Origin: Thermoanaerobacterium thermosulfurigenes
GTDB taxonomy: Bacteria; Bacillota; Thermoanaerobacteria; Thermoanaerobacterales; Thermoanaerobacteraceae
Assembly: GCF_051201035.1 (NCBI RefSeq)
Contig: NZ_JBPODR010000031.1
Location: 1-21,816 of the forward strand
Direction of reading: 5' to 3'
DNA: 21,816 nucleotides
The translations under genes were made by a program, and so were the position numbers. Position 1 is the stretch's first letter. Each line of letters starts with the position of its first letter. Below, piece by piece: positions 1-7,168 of the stretch. The notes below the pieces were generated by a model, which was not told where the DNA came from, searched no databases, and saw nothing but the letters and a program-made list of their open reading frames with translations.

Positions 1-190
1 AAAACGGAAAATCACATATTTCTAGCTGCTCTTAGTTAAATTATATAAATCAACGTGTTTATCACTCTATAAATTTTTAAATGCGAAATCTCTGACTATT
101 TACTTCGTTTTTTTACGTTACAACAAAATCGTAGGCTTTCTTCAAAACCTACGATCTTATCTACAATTTGATGGGACTTTTTCAGTGCCC
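1..190. mobile_element. possible insertion-sequence end (no intact gene)
   Basis: No convincing coding region lies in the first 250 bases. Read on the minus strand, the stretch ending near 172-192 (GAGGGCACTGAAAAAGTCCC) resembles, from memory, terminal repeats of IS1182-like elements. It is followed by a strong hairpin and then AT-rich DNA running off the window edge. This layout would fit the left end of an element whose transposase starts outside the window. The matching end and the transposase are not visible, so this is a weak inference. It could instead be ordinary intergenic DNA. Confidence 0.27.
121..155 (-). terminator. rho-independent terminator downstream of the ABC cassette
   Basis: Bases 128-135 and 148-155 form a perfect 8-bp stem (ATCGTAGG/CCTACGAT). 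Three more pairs are possible after one mismatch, and the loop is short. Read on the minus strand it is followed by TTTTGTTG. It is the only terminator visible downstream of the permease gene, about 100 bases after its stop, so it probably ends the GntR-ABC transcript. If the left edge is an IS end, it may also shield the transposase from read-through. Confidence 0.55.
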
Positions 191-213
191 TCGGAATCAC
201 CCCGCCTTCTTTT

Positions 214-233
214 TATTTTACCTTCGCACCGCT
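214..233 (-). repeat. 20-bp direct repeat, copy of the metG 3' end
   Basis: These 20 bases are identical to 2209-2228, which are the last codons and part of the stop of metG. In this copy the minus-strand frame reads K-K-D-V-Y-S-G-S-G-A-K-V-K-stop. It therefore resembles a MetG C-terminus slightly beyond the exact repeat (real MetG: K-D-I-E-S-G-A-K-V-K-stop). Further upstream the frame closes at a stop near 261-263. It lies 19 bases past the permease stop codon. The best reading is a remnant of a second metG tail. Confidence 0.8.
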
Positions 234-252
234 ACCCGAATAGACATCCTTT

Positions 253-1011
253 TTATAGATCTATTTTTTTGTCAATAAGATACGATGTCAGAGTGAATAA
301 ACCTATATATACAAGTGTTTGGAAAACAAAGCTTGCTACATTTATCGGGAAAACCGCAAAAGACAAAGCAAAATTATCGCTTCTTTGTGCAATTCCTGAA
401 AATAGATTTATATTTAAATTGTATGGAAATAAATTAATGAGAAGACCATTAATTTTACCGATTACATAGAAAATAATCAGAAATAGAACTATTGACAAAA
501 CTTTACCAGATTTTTTGTTATAAAACGCTATCTTGCTGATTGTGATAGAAAAATACGACAAAATCAATAAAGCAACAAAATTCAATAAAGCAGATATTAC
601 TATATAAAGTATAAAAATTTTATGTTGAAGTACTGCATCTATAAACACTTTAGCTTCATTCACATATAATAGATTTATAAATGCCATCACTCCAGATACT
701 GTTATAAACAATGTAAATTCAATGATCGATATAATTAGCTTTGAAAAAGCTATGTCAAAACCTCTTTGTGGCAGTGTAAAGAAAAGATATCCTGTATTGC
801 CGTACATATCTCTCTGATACAACATCACTCCTGATATAAGCACGGCTACAAAGCAGGCAAATCCAGCCATAAAAGATACAACGAATGGCAAGCCATGTGA
901 CCATGTATTATTTTTTGCTATAAGGTATATATTCAATAAAATCAAGGCAACCAAAAATCCAAGATAATATTTATACCTTCCTAAAAATTCATACTTTATT
1001 AGTTTAATCAT
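253..1011 (-). CDS. ABC-2 type transporter permease
   Basis: This 252-residue protein has about six hydrophobic membrane segments after a short basic amino-terminal region (MIKLIKYEF), the usual layout of a small ABC-2 export permease. Its ATG overlaps the TAA of the ATPase gene by one base (TAATG), so the two are translationally coupled. It would form the membrane channel for the neighbouring ATPase. GntR-ATPase-permease cassettes of this kind (YtrA/BcrA-like) are known in Firmicutes for exporting or resisting cell-wall-active compounds. The substrate here cannot be told from sequence. The stop codon sits next to a metG-tail remnant, so the extreme C-terminus may have been set by a rearrangement, though the length looks normal. 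Confidence 0.8.
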   Translation of the reverse strand: MIKLIKYEFLGRYKYYLGFLVALILLNIYLIAKNNTWSHGLPFVVSFMAGFACFVAVLISGVMLYQRDMYGNTGYLFFTLPQRGFDIAFSKLIISIIEFTLFITVSGVMAFINLLYVNEAKVFIDAVLQHKIFILYIVISALLNFVALLILSYFSITISKIAFYNKKSGKVLSIVLFLIIFYVIGKINGLLINLFPYNLNINLFSGIAQRSDNFALSFAVFPINVASFVFQTLVYIGLFTLTSYLIDKKIDL

Positions 1012-1706
1012 TATTCATACACCTCCCTGAAGATTTCATCAATAGATTTATTTCTTTCCATCCTTAATTCTTCGGCATTTCCTTTTAAAATAATTTCACC
1101 ATCTGAGATAAATGCCACATCGTCAAAAAGCCTTTCAATATCTCTTACAAGGTGTGTAGATATAATCATTGAACTATCTTCGCGGATATTATCAATTATT
1201 GCGTCAATTATCTTTTCCCTTGTATTAGGATCTATTCCCCCAAGTGGTTCATCAAAAATATATAGTTTCGCATTTCTTGAAAGCACAAGTGTGAGATGCA
1301 ATTTTTCAAGCATTCCTTTTGAAAGTGACGTTACTTTATCATTTTCATTCAGCATCATAAAATCCAGCAATCTTTTTGACTTTTCAATGTCAAAATCTGC
1401 GTAAAAATCTTTGAAGAAATTTATCGCATCTCTAATCTTCATCCATCTATAAAGATAATTTATATCAGGTAGATACGATACAATTGATTTTGTATAGATA
1501 CCTGGTTCCTGACCGTCAATTAATATTTCACCAGATGTGGGCCTTAATATGCCTGCTGCAATCTTTATAAATGTCGTTTTTCCACTGCCGTTAGGACCTA
1601 AAAGGCCTAATATTTTACCTTCTTCCAATTCAATATTAATTCCTTTTAATGCCTTTTTGCTGTAATAATTTTTAGTAAGGTTTGCCGTTTTTAAAATTAA
1701 CCCCAT
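1011..1706 (-). CDS. ABC transporter ATP-binding protein
   Basis: This cytoplasmic ATPase of 231 residues would power the adjacent permease. Visible motifs in order are Walker A (GPNGSGKT, about residues 37-44), a signature with LSKGM in place of the common LSGGQ, Walker B (LYIFDEP) followed by the D-loop (GGIDP), and the switch histidine in ISTH. The LSKGM variant is common in BcrA/YtrB-like exporters. The ATG overlaps the TGA of the GntR gene by one base (TGATG). A good ribosome binding site (GGAGG) lies inside the end of the GntR gene. It is the middle gene of a three-gene operon. Family assignment is secure; the substrate is unknown. Confidence 0.92.
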   Translation of the reverse strand: MGLILKTANLTKNYYSKKALKGINIELEEGKILGLLGPNGSGKTTFIKIAAGILRPTSGEILIDGQEPGIYTKSIVSYLPDINYLYRWMKIRDAINFFKDFYADFDIEKSKRLLDFMMLNENDKVTSLSKGMLEKLHLTLVLSRNAKLYIFDEPLGGIDPNTREKIIDAIIDNIREDSSMIISTHLVRDIERLFDDVAFISDGEIILKGNAEELRMERNKSIDEIFREVYE

Positions 1707-2077
1707 CAGTTGACCTCCTCTTTAAGATATTCCTTAATAATTTCGAGTATTTCATTTGAATTGAATCCTAAGCTTCTCATACCTGTTACAAATGACTCAA
1801 CTATCTCTTTCGCCATTTCTCTTTTTAATGATGCAAGCTTTTCGGTATTTTCGGTTATAAATGTTCCCATGCCTCTTTGTGTATATGTGACGTTTTCCCT
1901 TTCAAGTTCTTGATAAGCTCTTTGAACAGTATTTGGATTCACTTTAAGGCTTTCGGCCATCTCTCTTACAGAAGGCAATTTATCTCCTCCATTTAATTTT
2001 TTTGTGACTATGTCCCTCTTTATCATATCCATAATCTGGATATAAATAGGCATTTTTTCATTGAATTCGACTTTCAT
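1706..2077 (-). CDS. GntR-family regulator, YtrA subfamily
   Basis: This 123-residue protein has an amino-terminal winged helix of GntR type, with the pattern IYIQIMDMIKRDI, LPSVREMAESLKVNPNTVQRAY and a wing ending GMGTFI. It has only a short helical tail of about 45 residues. That small C-terminal part is typical of the YtrA subfamily, whose members usually repress their own ABC transporter operon. It is the first gene of the operon with the ATPase and permease. Its ATG is preceded by GGAGGTGAAAC. A large palindrome overlaps its promoter, so it very likely regulates itself. The inducer is unknown. Confidence 0.9.
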   Translation of the reverse strand: MKVEFNEKMPIYIQIMDMIKRDIVTKKLNGGDKLPSVREMAESLKVNPNTVQRAYQELERENVTYTQRGMGTFITENTEKLASLKREMAKEIVESFVTGMRSLGFNSNEILEIIKEYLKEEVN

Positions 2078-2094
2078 GTTTCACCTCCATCATA

Positions 2095-2144
2095 CTATCA
2101 TAGTGCACTAATTACATAGTACACTATGATAGCAAAAATGTCAA
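2095..2144 (-). promoter_or_regulatory. promoter and palindromic operator of the GntR-ABC operon
   Basis: On the minus strand there is a -35 TTGACA (2139-2144), a 17-base spacer and a -10 TACTAT (2116-2121), close to the sigma-A consensus. A 38-bp inverted repeat at 2095-2132 covers the -10 and part of the spacer. Its 15-base arms (CTATCATAGTGCACT on the plus strand) match in 14 positions, around an 8-base centre. A dimer bound here would block RNA polymerase. The short GntR regulator just downstream is the obvious candidate. Confidence 0.82.
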
Positions 2145-2185
2145 TTTTTTTAAAAATTTATTGTAAGGTAAAAAGCACATAAAAA

Positions 2186-2212
2186 AATAAGAGGGGCCTA
2201 TGCCCTCCTATT
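2186..2212 (-). terminator. metG terminator
   Basis: On the minus strand the metG stop region reads AATAGGAGGG, a 7-base loop, then CCCTCTTATT and a T-run. This gives a 10-bp stem with one G-U pair. The metG TAG stop codon is part of the stem. It separates metG from the GntR operon promoter about 40 bases further on. Confidence 0.75.
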
Positions 2213-4115
2213 TTACCTTCGCACCGCTTTCTATGTCTTTATCTAAAGTTACAACAGTCAATTTGCCTTCGTTTGATGCCGCCAAAATCATTCCGTATGA
2301 TTCTATGCCTCTTAATTTTTTAGGCTCCAGATTTGCAACGAGGACGAGTTTTTTGCCTACAAGCTCTTCTATCTTGTAATGCAGCGCAAGTCCTGATACA
2401 ACTTGCCTTACCTCATCGCCAACTTTAAGTTTAAGCTTTAATAATTTATCAGCGCCTTCTACTTTTTCTGCTTCCAATACTTCTGCAACTCTCAAATCAA
2501 TTTTTGCAAAATCGTCTATTTTGATGTAATTTGTCTCTTCCTTAGCTTCTACTTTATTAGAAGTCTTTTCAGCTTCTTTAAGCTCCTTTTCTACATCGAT
2601 CCTTGGGAAAATATTCTCACCTCTTTTAACTTTTGTGCCTGATTTCAGTAAGCCGAATTTAAGGCTATCCCATGTCCTTAAATCATCGTCAATCCCAAGC
2701 TGTTCATATATCTTGATAGGCGTATTTGGCATAAATGGCGTTATCAAAATCGCGACAAACCTCAGTGATTCTACAAGGTTATAAAGAACAGTTTTAAGCC
2801 TTCCTTTTTTGTTTTCATCTTTTGCCAATACCCATGGCATCGTCTCGTCAATGTACTTATTGGCGCGACCCACAAGCTTCCAGATTTCCGCAAGAGCATT
2901 TGAAAACTGCAGCTTATCCATATAGCTTTCAACAACTTTTGGTAAGTTATTTGCGATAGATATTAACTCATCATCAACGTCATCTTTATCCGAAACTTCT
3001 GGCACTACACCGTCAAAGTATTTTTCTACCATCGTTACAGTCCTGCTTAAAAGATTGCCAAAATCATTGGCAAGGTCAGAATTTATCCTGGAAATCAAGG
3101 CTTCATTTGAGAATACACCATCTGCTCCAAATGGAACTTCTCTTAAAAGAAAATACCTTATGGCATCTACGCCGTATTTTGACACAAGTTCTTTCGGGTC
3201 AACCACATTGCCCTTTGACTTTGACATCTTGCCGCCTTCTAATATAAGCCAACCATGGCCAAACACTTTCTTAGGGAGAGGCAAATCCAGCGCCATAAGC
3301 ATTGCAGGCCATATAATGGTGTGGAATCTTACGATTTCCTTTCCAACAAGGTGCACATCTGCCGGCCAGTACTTTTTAAAATCTTCGTCATGGTCTGTAG
3401 AATAACCCAACGCAGTTATGTAGTTGGAAAGGGCGTCAATCCAAACATACACAACGTGTTTTGGATCAAACGGAACTTTTACGCCCCAGTCAAATGACGT
3501 TCTGGATACGCACAAATCCTCAAGACCTGACTTTATAAAGCTTACCATCTCATTTAACCTTGATTCAGGCTGTATAAAGTCTGGGTGCTCCTCGTAATAT
3601 TTAAGAAGTTTGTCTGCGTAATTTGAAAGCTTAAAGAAATAACTTTCCTCTTTCACAAGCTCTACAGGTCTGCCGCAATCTGGGCAGTTTCCATCGACAA
3701 GCTGTTTCTCAGTCCAAAACGTCTCACAAGGTGTGCAGTACCAACCCTCGTATTCGCTTTTGTATATGTCCCCTTTTTCATAAAGCTTTGTAAATATCTT
3801 TTGTACAATCTCTTCATGCTGCTTGTCCGTTGTCCTTATAAACTTGTCATTGCTTATGTCCATAGTATTCCACAAATCTTTTATCCATGCCACAATTTCA
3901 TCCACATACTGTTTAGGTGTAACGCCTTTTTCCTTTGCCTTTCTCTGTATCTTTTGACCGTGTTCGTCTGTTCCTGTCAAAAACATCACATCATAGCCTG
4001 TAAGCCTTTTGAAGCGAGCCATCGCATCTGCAGCGACAGTCGTATAAGAATGACCTATATGTAGCTTATCGCTTGGATAATATATAGGTGTTGTAATGTA
4101 AAAAGTCTTCGCCAT
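2208..4115 (-). CDS. metG: methionyl-tRNA synthetase
   Basis: MetG attaches methionine to tRNA-Met in the cytoplasm. The 635-residue protein shows the HIGH motif (residues 19-22), a zinc-binding pair C-x2-C at 127/130 and 144/147, the KMSKS loop (296-300), the anticodon-binding helical domain, and a C-terminal OB-fold tRNA-binding domain from about residue 530 (KIDLRVAEV). I place the start at 4115 (MAKTFY), because GAGGAGG sits 5 bases upstream. The in-frame ATG at 4130 overlaps that ribosome binding site and gives no better context. Expression is controlled by a T-box leader upstream. The gene has its own promoter just after the cca stop and its own terminator. Its last codons are duplicated at 214-233. 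Confidence 0.97.
   Translation of the reverse strand: MAKTFYITTPIYYPSDKLHIGHSYTTVAADAMARFKRLTGYDVMFLTGTDEHGQKIQRKAKEKGVTPKQYVDEIVAWIKDLWNTMDISNDKFIRTTDKQHEEIVQKIFTKLYEKGDIYKSEYEGWYCTPCETFWTEKQLVDGNCPDCGRPVELVKEESYFFKLSNYADKLLKYYEEHPDFIQPESRLNEMVSFIKSGLEDLCVSRTSFDWGVKVPFDPKHVVYVWIDALSNYITALGYSTDHDEDFKKYWPADVHLVGKEIVRFHTIIWPAMLMALDLPLPKKVFGHGWLILEGGKMSKSKGNVVDPKELVSKYGVDAIRYFLLREVPFGADGVFSNEALISRINSDLANDFGNLLSRTVTMVEKYFDGVVPEVSDKDDVDDELISIANNLPKVVESYMDKLQFSNALAEIWKLVGRANKYIDETMPWVLAKDENKKGRLKTVLYNLVESLRFVAILITPFMPNTPIKIYEQLGIDDDLRTWDSLKFGLLKSGTKVKRGENIFPRIDVEKELKEAEKTSNKVEAKEETNYIKIDDFAKIDLRVAEVLEAEKVEGADKLLKLKLKVGDEVRQVVSGLALHYKIEELVGKKLVLVANLEPKKLRGIESYGMILAASNEGKLTVVTLDKDIESGAKVK
2209..2228 (-). 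repeat. 20-bp direct repeat at the metG 3' end
   Basis: This is the genic copy of the repeat also found at 214-233. It covers the codons for S-G-A-K-V-K and two bases of the stop. Both copies have the same orientation and are 1995 bases apart. Between them lies exactly the GntR-ATPase-permease operon with its promoter. Confidence 0.85.
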
Positions 4116-4150
4116 AAAAATCCTCCTCATCTAAATTTATTTTAAGGCGT

Positions 4151-4422
4151 AAAAAAACCCGCCTCCCATTAAGGGGCGAGTTTGATCGCGCTACCACCCT
4201 TTTCACATACGCCTCACGGCCGTATGCCTCATAAAGTGCTGTCACACTCCTACTCTGTAACGGGAAATCCCGCCAAAGCCTACTTAATTTCAGCTTTGAA
4301 GCTCAAGGTCCATGTTCAAAAGTTCATTCCCTACTGGCTTTCACCTTAACCCAGCTCTCTTTAAGAGAAATTCCTTTCTACTCTTCCCTTCATTGCCTTT
4401 TTATATATTATTTACATCATTA
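4151..4422 (-). promoter_or_regulatory. methionine T-box leader of metG
   Basis: On the minus strand the leader carries the stem I landmarks (AGTAGA and the GGTTAAGGTGAAAGCC region) and a specifier-loop candidate AACATGGACC, whose ATG (4311-4313) fits tRNA-Met. The conserved T-box AGGGTGGTAGCGCG lies at 4187-4200. Its TGGT bulge pairs with ACCA, the 3' end of tRNA-Met with discriminator A. A GC-rich terminator stem (ACTCGCC/GGCGGGT) followed by seven T lies at 4151-4181. Uncharged tRNA-Met should stabilise the antiterminator and allow metG transcription. This leader accounts for the whole 340-base gap between cca and metG. Confidence 0.93.
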
Positions 4423-4428
4423 CATAAT

Positions 4429-4457
4429 AATATACTTTACCGCAAATGTATTGTCAA
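4429..4457 (-). promoter_or_regulatory. sigma-A promoter of metG
   Basis: There is a -35 TTGACA (4452-4457), a 17-base spacer and a -10 TATATT (4429-4434) on the minus strand. The -35 begins directly after the TAG stop of the cca gene, with no base between. No terminator separates cca from this promoter, so read-through from cca must also pass the T-box. Confidence 0.85.
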
Positions 4458-5861
4458 CTATATTTTCTCCATCTTCATTCTTTCCTCTACAAATTTTACT
4501 GCGTCTTCTCTGCTTTCTATTTCACCGTAAAATTGATTCTTTCTCAATTCGTATAGTATTTGATTTAAAAGCTTATAATCTTTAAGATCAAAATTGACTA
4601 TTATATCAAGCGGCGTAAGAAGTGGTATCTTCGTCTTTTCAAAGTCCATGTACCTTCTTAATAGCTTTGTTATAAAATTCCTATAGCATGAAGCTTCATT
4701 CAACCTGCCTTGTCCTTTCATAGACGAAGTAATATCAGCTAACGACAAAAGCAAACACCCTATAGCATTTTCTTCAAGGTCAGAAAAAAACTTAAACAAT
4801 GCTTTGTTTCCAGTCCCATCTATGTAAAGTAAAAATGGATTTACGTGGTACAAAACCATCTTCTTTATCAGAGATGCTTCTTTTTTCGCCAGTTTTAATC
4901 TCTTAGCTATATCTGCAACAATTTTTTCTCCCTTTACATCGTGATTGTAAAACTGAAGCCTATTATCAGAATCTATGTAAATAGCATCTTTTTTGCCGAT
5001 TTCATGAAACATTGCAGCAAGTTTCAATACGTCTTTTAGCTTGTTTCCTGAGGAAAGATCTTTATCAAGGTACTTTTTGACCAAATTTTCTATATCTGAA
5101 GGAAATCTGAGCTCATTTACAATTGTTTCATATTCTTCTATCGTCTTTATGGAATGATGCCATGAGTCCAAAACCTGATAATAACACTTGCCTATCTCTT
5201 TCATCTCAGCTATCTCAGGAAAAAGCGCATCGATTAACCCCAGCTCGTCCATCATTTGTAAGTATTTAAATGACTCCTTTGACTTAAGTATAGAATATAT
5301 TTCACTCATGATCCTTTCTGAAGAAACGTTCTTAATCAAATCGGCTTTTTCTCTTATAAGATTTTTGGAATCCTCATCTATAGAAAAATTGTATTTGGCT
5401 GCAAATCTAATAGCTCTAAGCATCCTTAAAGGGTCATCATCGAAGGAACTTTTCCCTACGCATTTTATCTTCTTTTCTCTTAAATCCTTTAACCCTCCTA
5501 AAGGATCTACTATCAAGTCTACATCAAAAAAATCATTTAGCCTTATTGCCATCGCATTTATCGTAAAGTCCCTATGAATCAAATCTTCATCTATATTTTC
5601 GCCTCTAATTTGTGTAAAATCCAGCACTACATTTTCATATACGACTCTATATGTACCTCTGTCCTCTGCATAAGGCACATAAGAGCCTTTTAGCTTATCA
5701 CATACAAGCTTTGAAACCGAAGCAGCATCACCTAATACAGCAAAATCATAATCGCTTATATTTACATTTAGTATTCTGTCTCTTATGGTTCCTCCTACAA
5801 TATAGACTTTTTCGGCCTCATCAGATAGTATGCGCTTTAACCTGTTTATCAATATCCCCAT
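4458..5861 (-). CDS. cca: CCA tRNA nucleotidyltransferase / poly(A) polymerase family, with HD domain
   Basis: This enzyme of the class II nucleotidyltransferase family probably adds or repairs the CCA end of tRNAs. The 467-residue protein has the GGTIRD signature (23-28), the catalytic pair D-Y-D (37-39), the HRDFTINAMA motif (96-105, the family's RRDFT motif) and DPLRMLRAIRF (143-153). Further on is an HD-like segment (AAMFHEIGK), with HE in place of the usual HD. Whether it adds CCA, only A, or only CC cannot be decided by eye; the gene symbol is therefore tentative. The start at 5861 has GGAG 10 bases upstream. It is downstream of spmB by 56 bases and may have its own weak promoter (TATACT near 5895). 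Confidence 0.88.
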   Translation of the reverse strand: MGILINRLKRILSDEAEKVYIVGGTIRDRILNVNISDYDFAVLGDAASVSKLVCDKLKGSYVPYAEDRGTYRVVYENVVLDFTQIRGENIDEDLIHRDFTINAMAIRLNDFFDVDLIVDPLGGLKDLREKKIKCVGKSSFDDDPLRMLRAIRFAAKYNFSIDEDSKNLIREKADLIKNVSSERIMSEIYSILKSKESFKYLQMMDELGLIDALFPEIAEMKEIGKCYYQVLDSWHHSIKTIEEYETIVNELRFPSDIENLVKKYLDKDLSSGNKLKDVLKLAAMFHEIGKKDAIYIDSDNRLQFYNHDVKGEKIVADIAKRLKLAKKEASLIKKMVLYHVNPFLLYIDGTGNKALFKFFSDLEENAIGCLLLSLADITSSMKGQGRLNEASCYRNFITKLLRRYMDFEKTKIPLLTPLDIIVNFDLKDYKLLNQILYELRKNQFYGEIESREDAVKFVEERMKMEKI

Positions 5862-5917
5862 ATCATGTAAACTCCTCGTTTTTATATTACTGTCTTTAGT
5901 ATATCAGATTTGAAGTT

Positions 5918-6439
5918 TCAAAAAAACAATCTGCTGTAAAAAACAGATGACAGTATTGCAGCGATATCAGCAGCAATGCCTGCTATTATGGAATGTCTCA
6001 TCTTTTTAACTCCAACAGATCCAAAATAAACCGATAAAACGTAAAACGTAGTCTCTGTAGAGCCATACATAACAGAAGCAAGTCTGGCTGTAAACGAATC
6101 AGGCCCATGAGATTTAATAAGTTCTGTCACTATGCCTAATGCACCGCTTCCAGATAGAGGCCTTATGAGAGCCAATGGCACTACATCTGACGGCATTCCA
6201 ATTGTTGCAGTAAGCGGTGAAATCCACTTTGCAAAGATATCTAAAGTTCCGGATGCTCTCAGGACTCCCACTGCCACCAACATTGCCAGCAAAGCAGGAA
6301 ATATTTTTATTATCGTATTAATGCCTTCTTTTGCACCATCTAAAAAGACTTCATAAATTTTTACATGATTAATTAAACCATATACAGGAATCAAAAACAT
6401 GATAGCTGGAATTATAAACTCAGAAATCGATTTAAGCAA
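5918..6439 (-). CDS. spmB: spore maturation protein B
   Basis: SpmB is a small membrane protein of the nucleoside-recognition (Gate) family. In B. subtilis, spmA and spmB are needed for proper dehydration of the spore core. The sequence carries the family's conserved stretch VPLALIRPLSGSGALG and later YGSTETTFYVLSVYFGSVGV, which follow B. subtilis SpmB closely. I start it at the TTG at 6437-6439 (173 residues), because AAGGAG lies 8 bases upstream and the protein then begins where SpmB does. The longer GTG start at 6448 falls inside the ribosome binding site. The TTG is 5 bases past the spmA stop, so the pair is an operon. Confidence 0.93.
   Translation of the reverse strand: MLKSISEFIIPAIMFLIPVYGLINHVKIYEVFLDGAKEGINTIIKIFPALLAMLVAVGVLRASGTLDIFAKWISPLTATIGMPSDVVPLALIRPLSGSGALGIVTELIKSHGPDSFTARLASVMYGSTETTFYVLSVYFGSVGVKKMRHSIIAGIAADIAAILSSVFYSRLFF
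5920..5948 (-). terminator. possible terminator inside the end of spmB
   Basis: On the minus strand ATCTG and CAGAT (5944-5948 and 5929-5933) can pair around a 10-base loop that may itself close with CTG/CAG. A run of T follows, encoding the final LFF of SpmB. The hairpin and T-run lie inside the coding end, just before the TGA. It is short, so termination may be weak. Confidence 0.4.
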
Positions 6440-6444
6440 AAATA

Positions 6445-7029
6445 TCACTCCTTAAAAAGGGATGACTTTTCAAGTGATTTCACGACCACAAGGCCTACGG
6501 TTAAAGCTGTAATGCTGGATAAAAGTCCAGCCAACACAAAATCCGCTGGATTTTTCGCACCTAAAGAAGCCCTTAATCCTATCATAACAGCAGGAAGAAG
6601 CTGCACTGATGCAGTATTTATAACGAGAAATGTGCACATGGAATTAGATGCAACATCCTTTTTATTTAATTCTTGAAGGTATTCCATCGCTTTTATTCCA
6701 AAAGGCGTAGCCGCATTTCCTAATCCTAACATATTTGCTGATATATTCATTATCATAGCACCAATAGCAGGATGATCTTTTGGTATCTCAGGGAATAGTT
6801 TTACTATGACTGGCTTTAAAACTTTTGCCAATGCATCCATAAGTCCAGATTTTTCAGCTATCTGCATTATACCTAACCATAAAGACATGATGCCTACGAG
6901 TCCTATTGATATTGTAACAGCCGACTCAGATGAATCTATTATAGCTTTTGATACCTCCCCCATCCTACCATTTATCATGCCGACAATTACACCTGTACCA
7001 ATCATGAAGATCCATATATAATTTATCAA
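6445..7029 (-). CDS. spmA: spore maturation protein A
   Basis: SpmA is the partner of SpmB and has the same Gate-domain fold in the membrane. Landmarks are GLVGIMSLWLGIMQIAEKSG and GLGNAATPFGIKAMEYLQ, which match B. subtilis SpmA strongly. The longest reading frame runs to 7083, but I choose the TTG at 7027-7029. GGGGGAG lies 6 bases upstream, the protein is then 194 residues, close to the family length, and it begins LINYIW like MVNIIW of B. subtilis. In B. subtilis these genes are sigma-E dependent. Here a sequence CATAAATT near 7050 resembles a sigma-E -10, but I see no good matching -35. Confidence 0.93.
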   Translation of the reverse strand: MINYIWIFMIGTGVIVGMINGRMGEVSKAIIDSSESAVTISIGLVGIMSLWLGIMQIAEKSGLMDALAKVLKPVIVKLFPEIPKDHPAIGAMIMNISANMLGLGNAATPFGIKAMEYLQELNKKDVASNSMCTFLVINTASVQLLPAVMIGLRASLGAKNPADFVLAGLLSSITALTVGLVVVKSLEKSSLFKE

Positions 7030-7090
7030 TTTTATCTCCCCCATCCCATAAAAATTTATGTTATTTTTAAAAAAAAATGCCATTAAACTA

Positions 7091-7119
7091 TTGACTTATT
7101 TTTCAAAACTTGGTATTAT
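7091..7119 (+). promoter_or_regulatory. sigma-A promoter of abrB
   Basis: There is a -35 TTGACT (7091-7096), a 17-base spacer and a -10 TATTAT (7114-7119). Transcription would start near 7126, about 43 bases before the ATG. It is divergent from spmA. Confidence 0.8.
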
Positions 7120-7134
7120 TAGAATGCAAAGAAT

Positions 7135-7142
7135 TTGTCGAA
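7135..7142 (+). promoter_or_regulatory. Spo0A box in the abrB leader
   Basis: TTGTCGAA is an exact match to the core 0A box. It lies about 10 to 17 bases downstream of the predicted transcription start. In B. subtilis the abrB promoter is repressed by Spo0A~P bound to boxes just downstream of the start, so both position and gene agree. Confidence 0.75.
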
Positions 7143-7168
7143 TTTTGTAGTTTTAGGAGGGGAGAGAT

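Noticed and set aside
185..469. Plus-strand open frame of 94 codons over the permease end
   Set aside because: It is antisense to the permease, has no ribosome binding site or family resemblance, and crosses the metG-tail repeat.
5862..5917. Sigma-A promoter for cca
   Set aside because: A TATACT is present, but no acceptable -35 lies 16 to 18 bases upstream.
7029..7083. Longer spmA start (ATG) with an 18-residue extension
   Set aside because: The extension is not in the family, has no ribosome binding site, and the TTG start has an ideal one.
7040..7085. Sigma-E promoter for spmA
   Set aside because: CATAAATT resembles the -10 element, but no -35 of the right form was found at the right spacing, so it is not listed.
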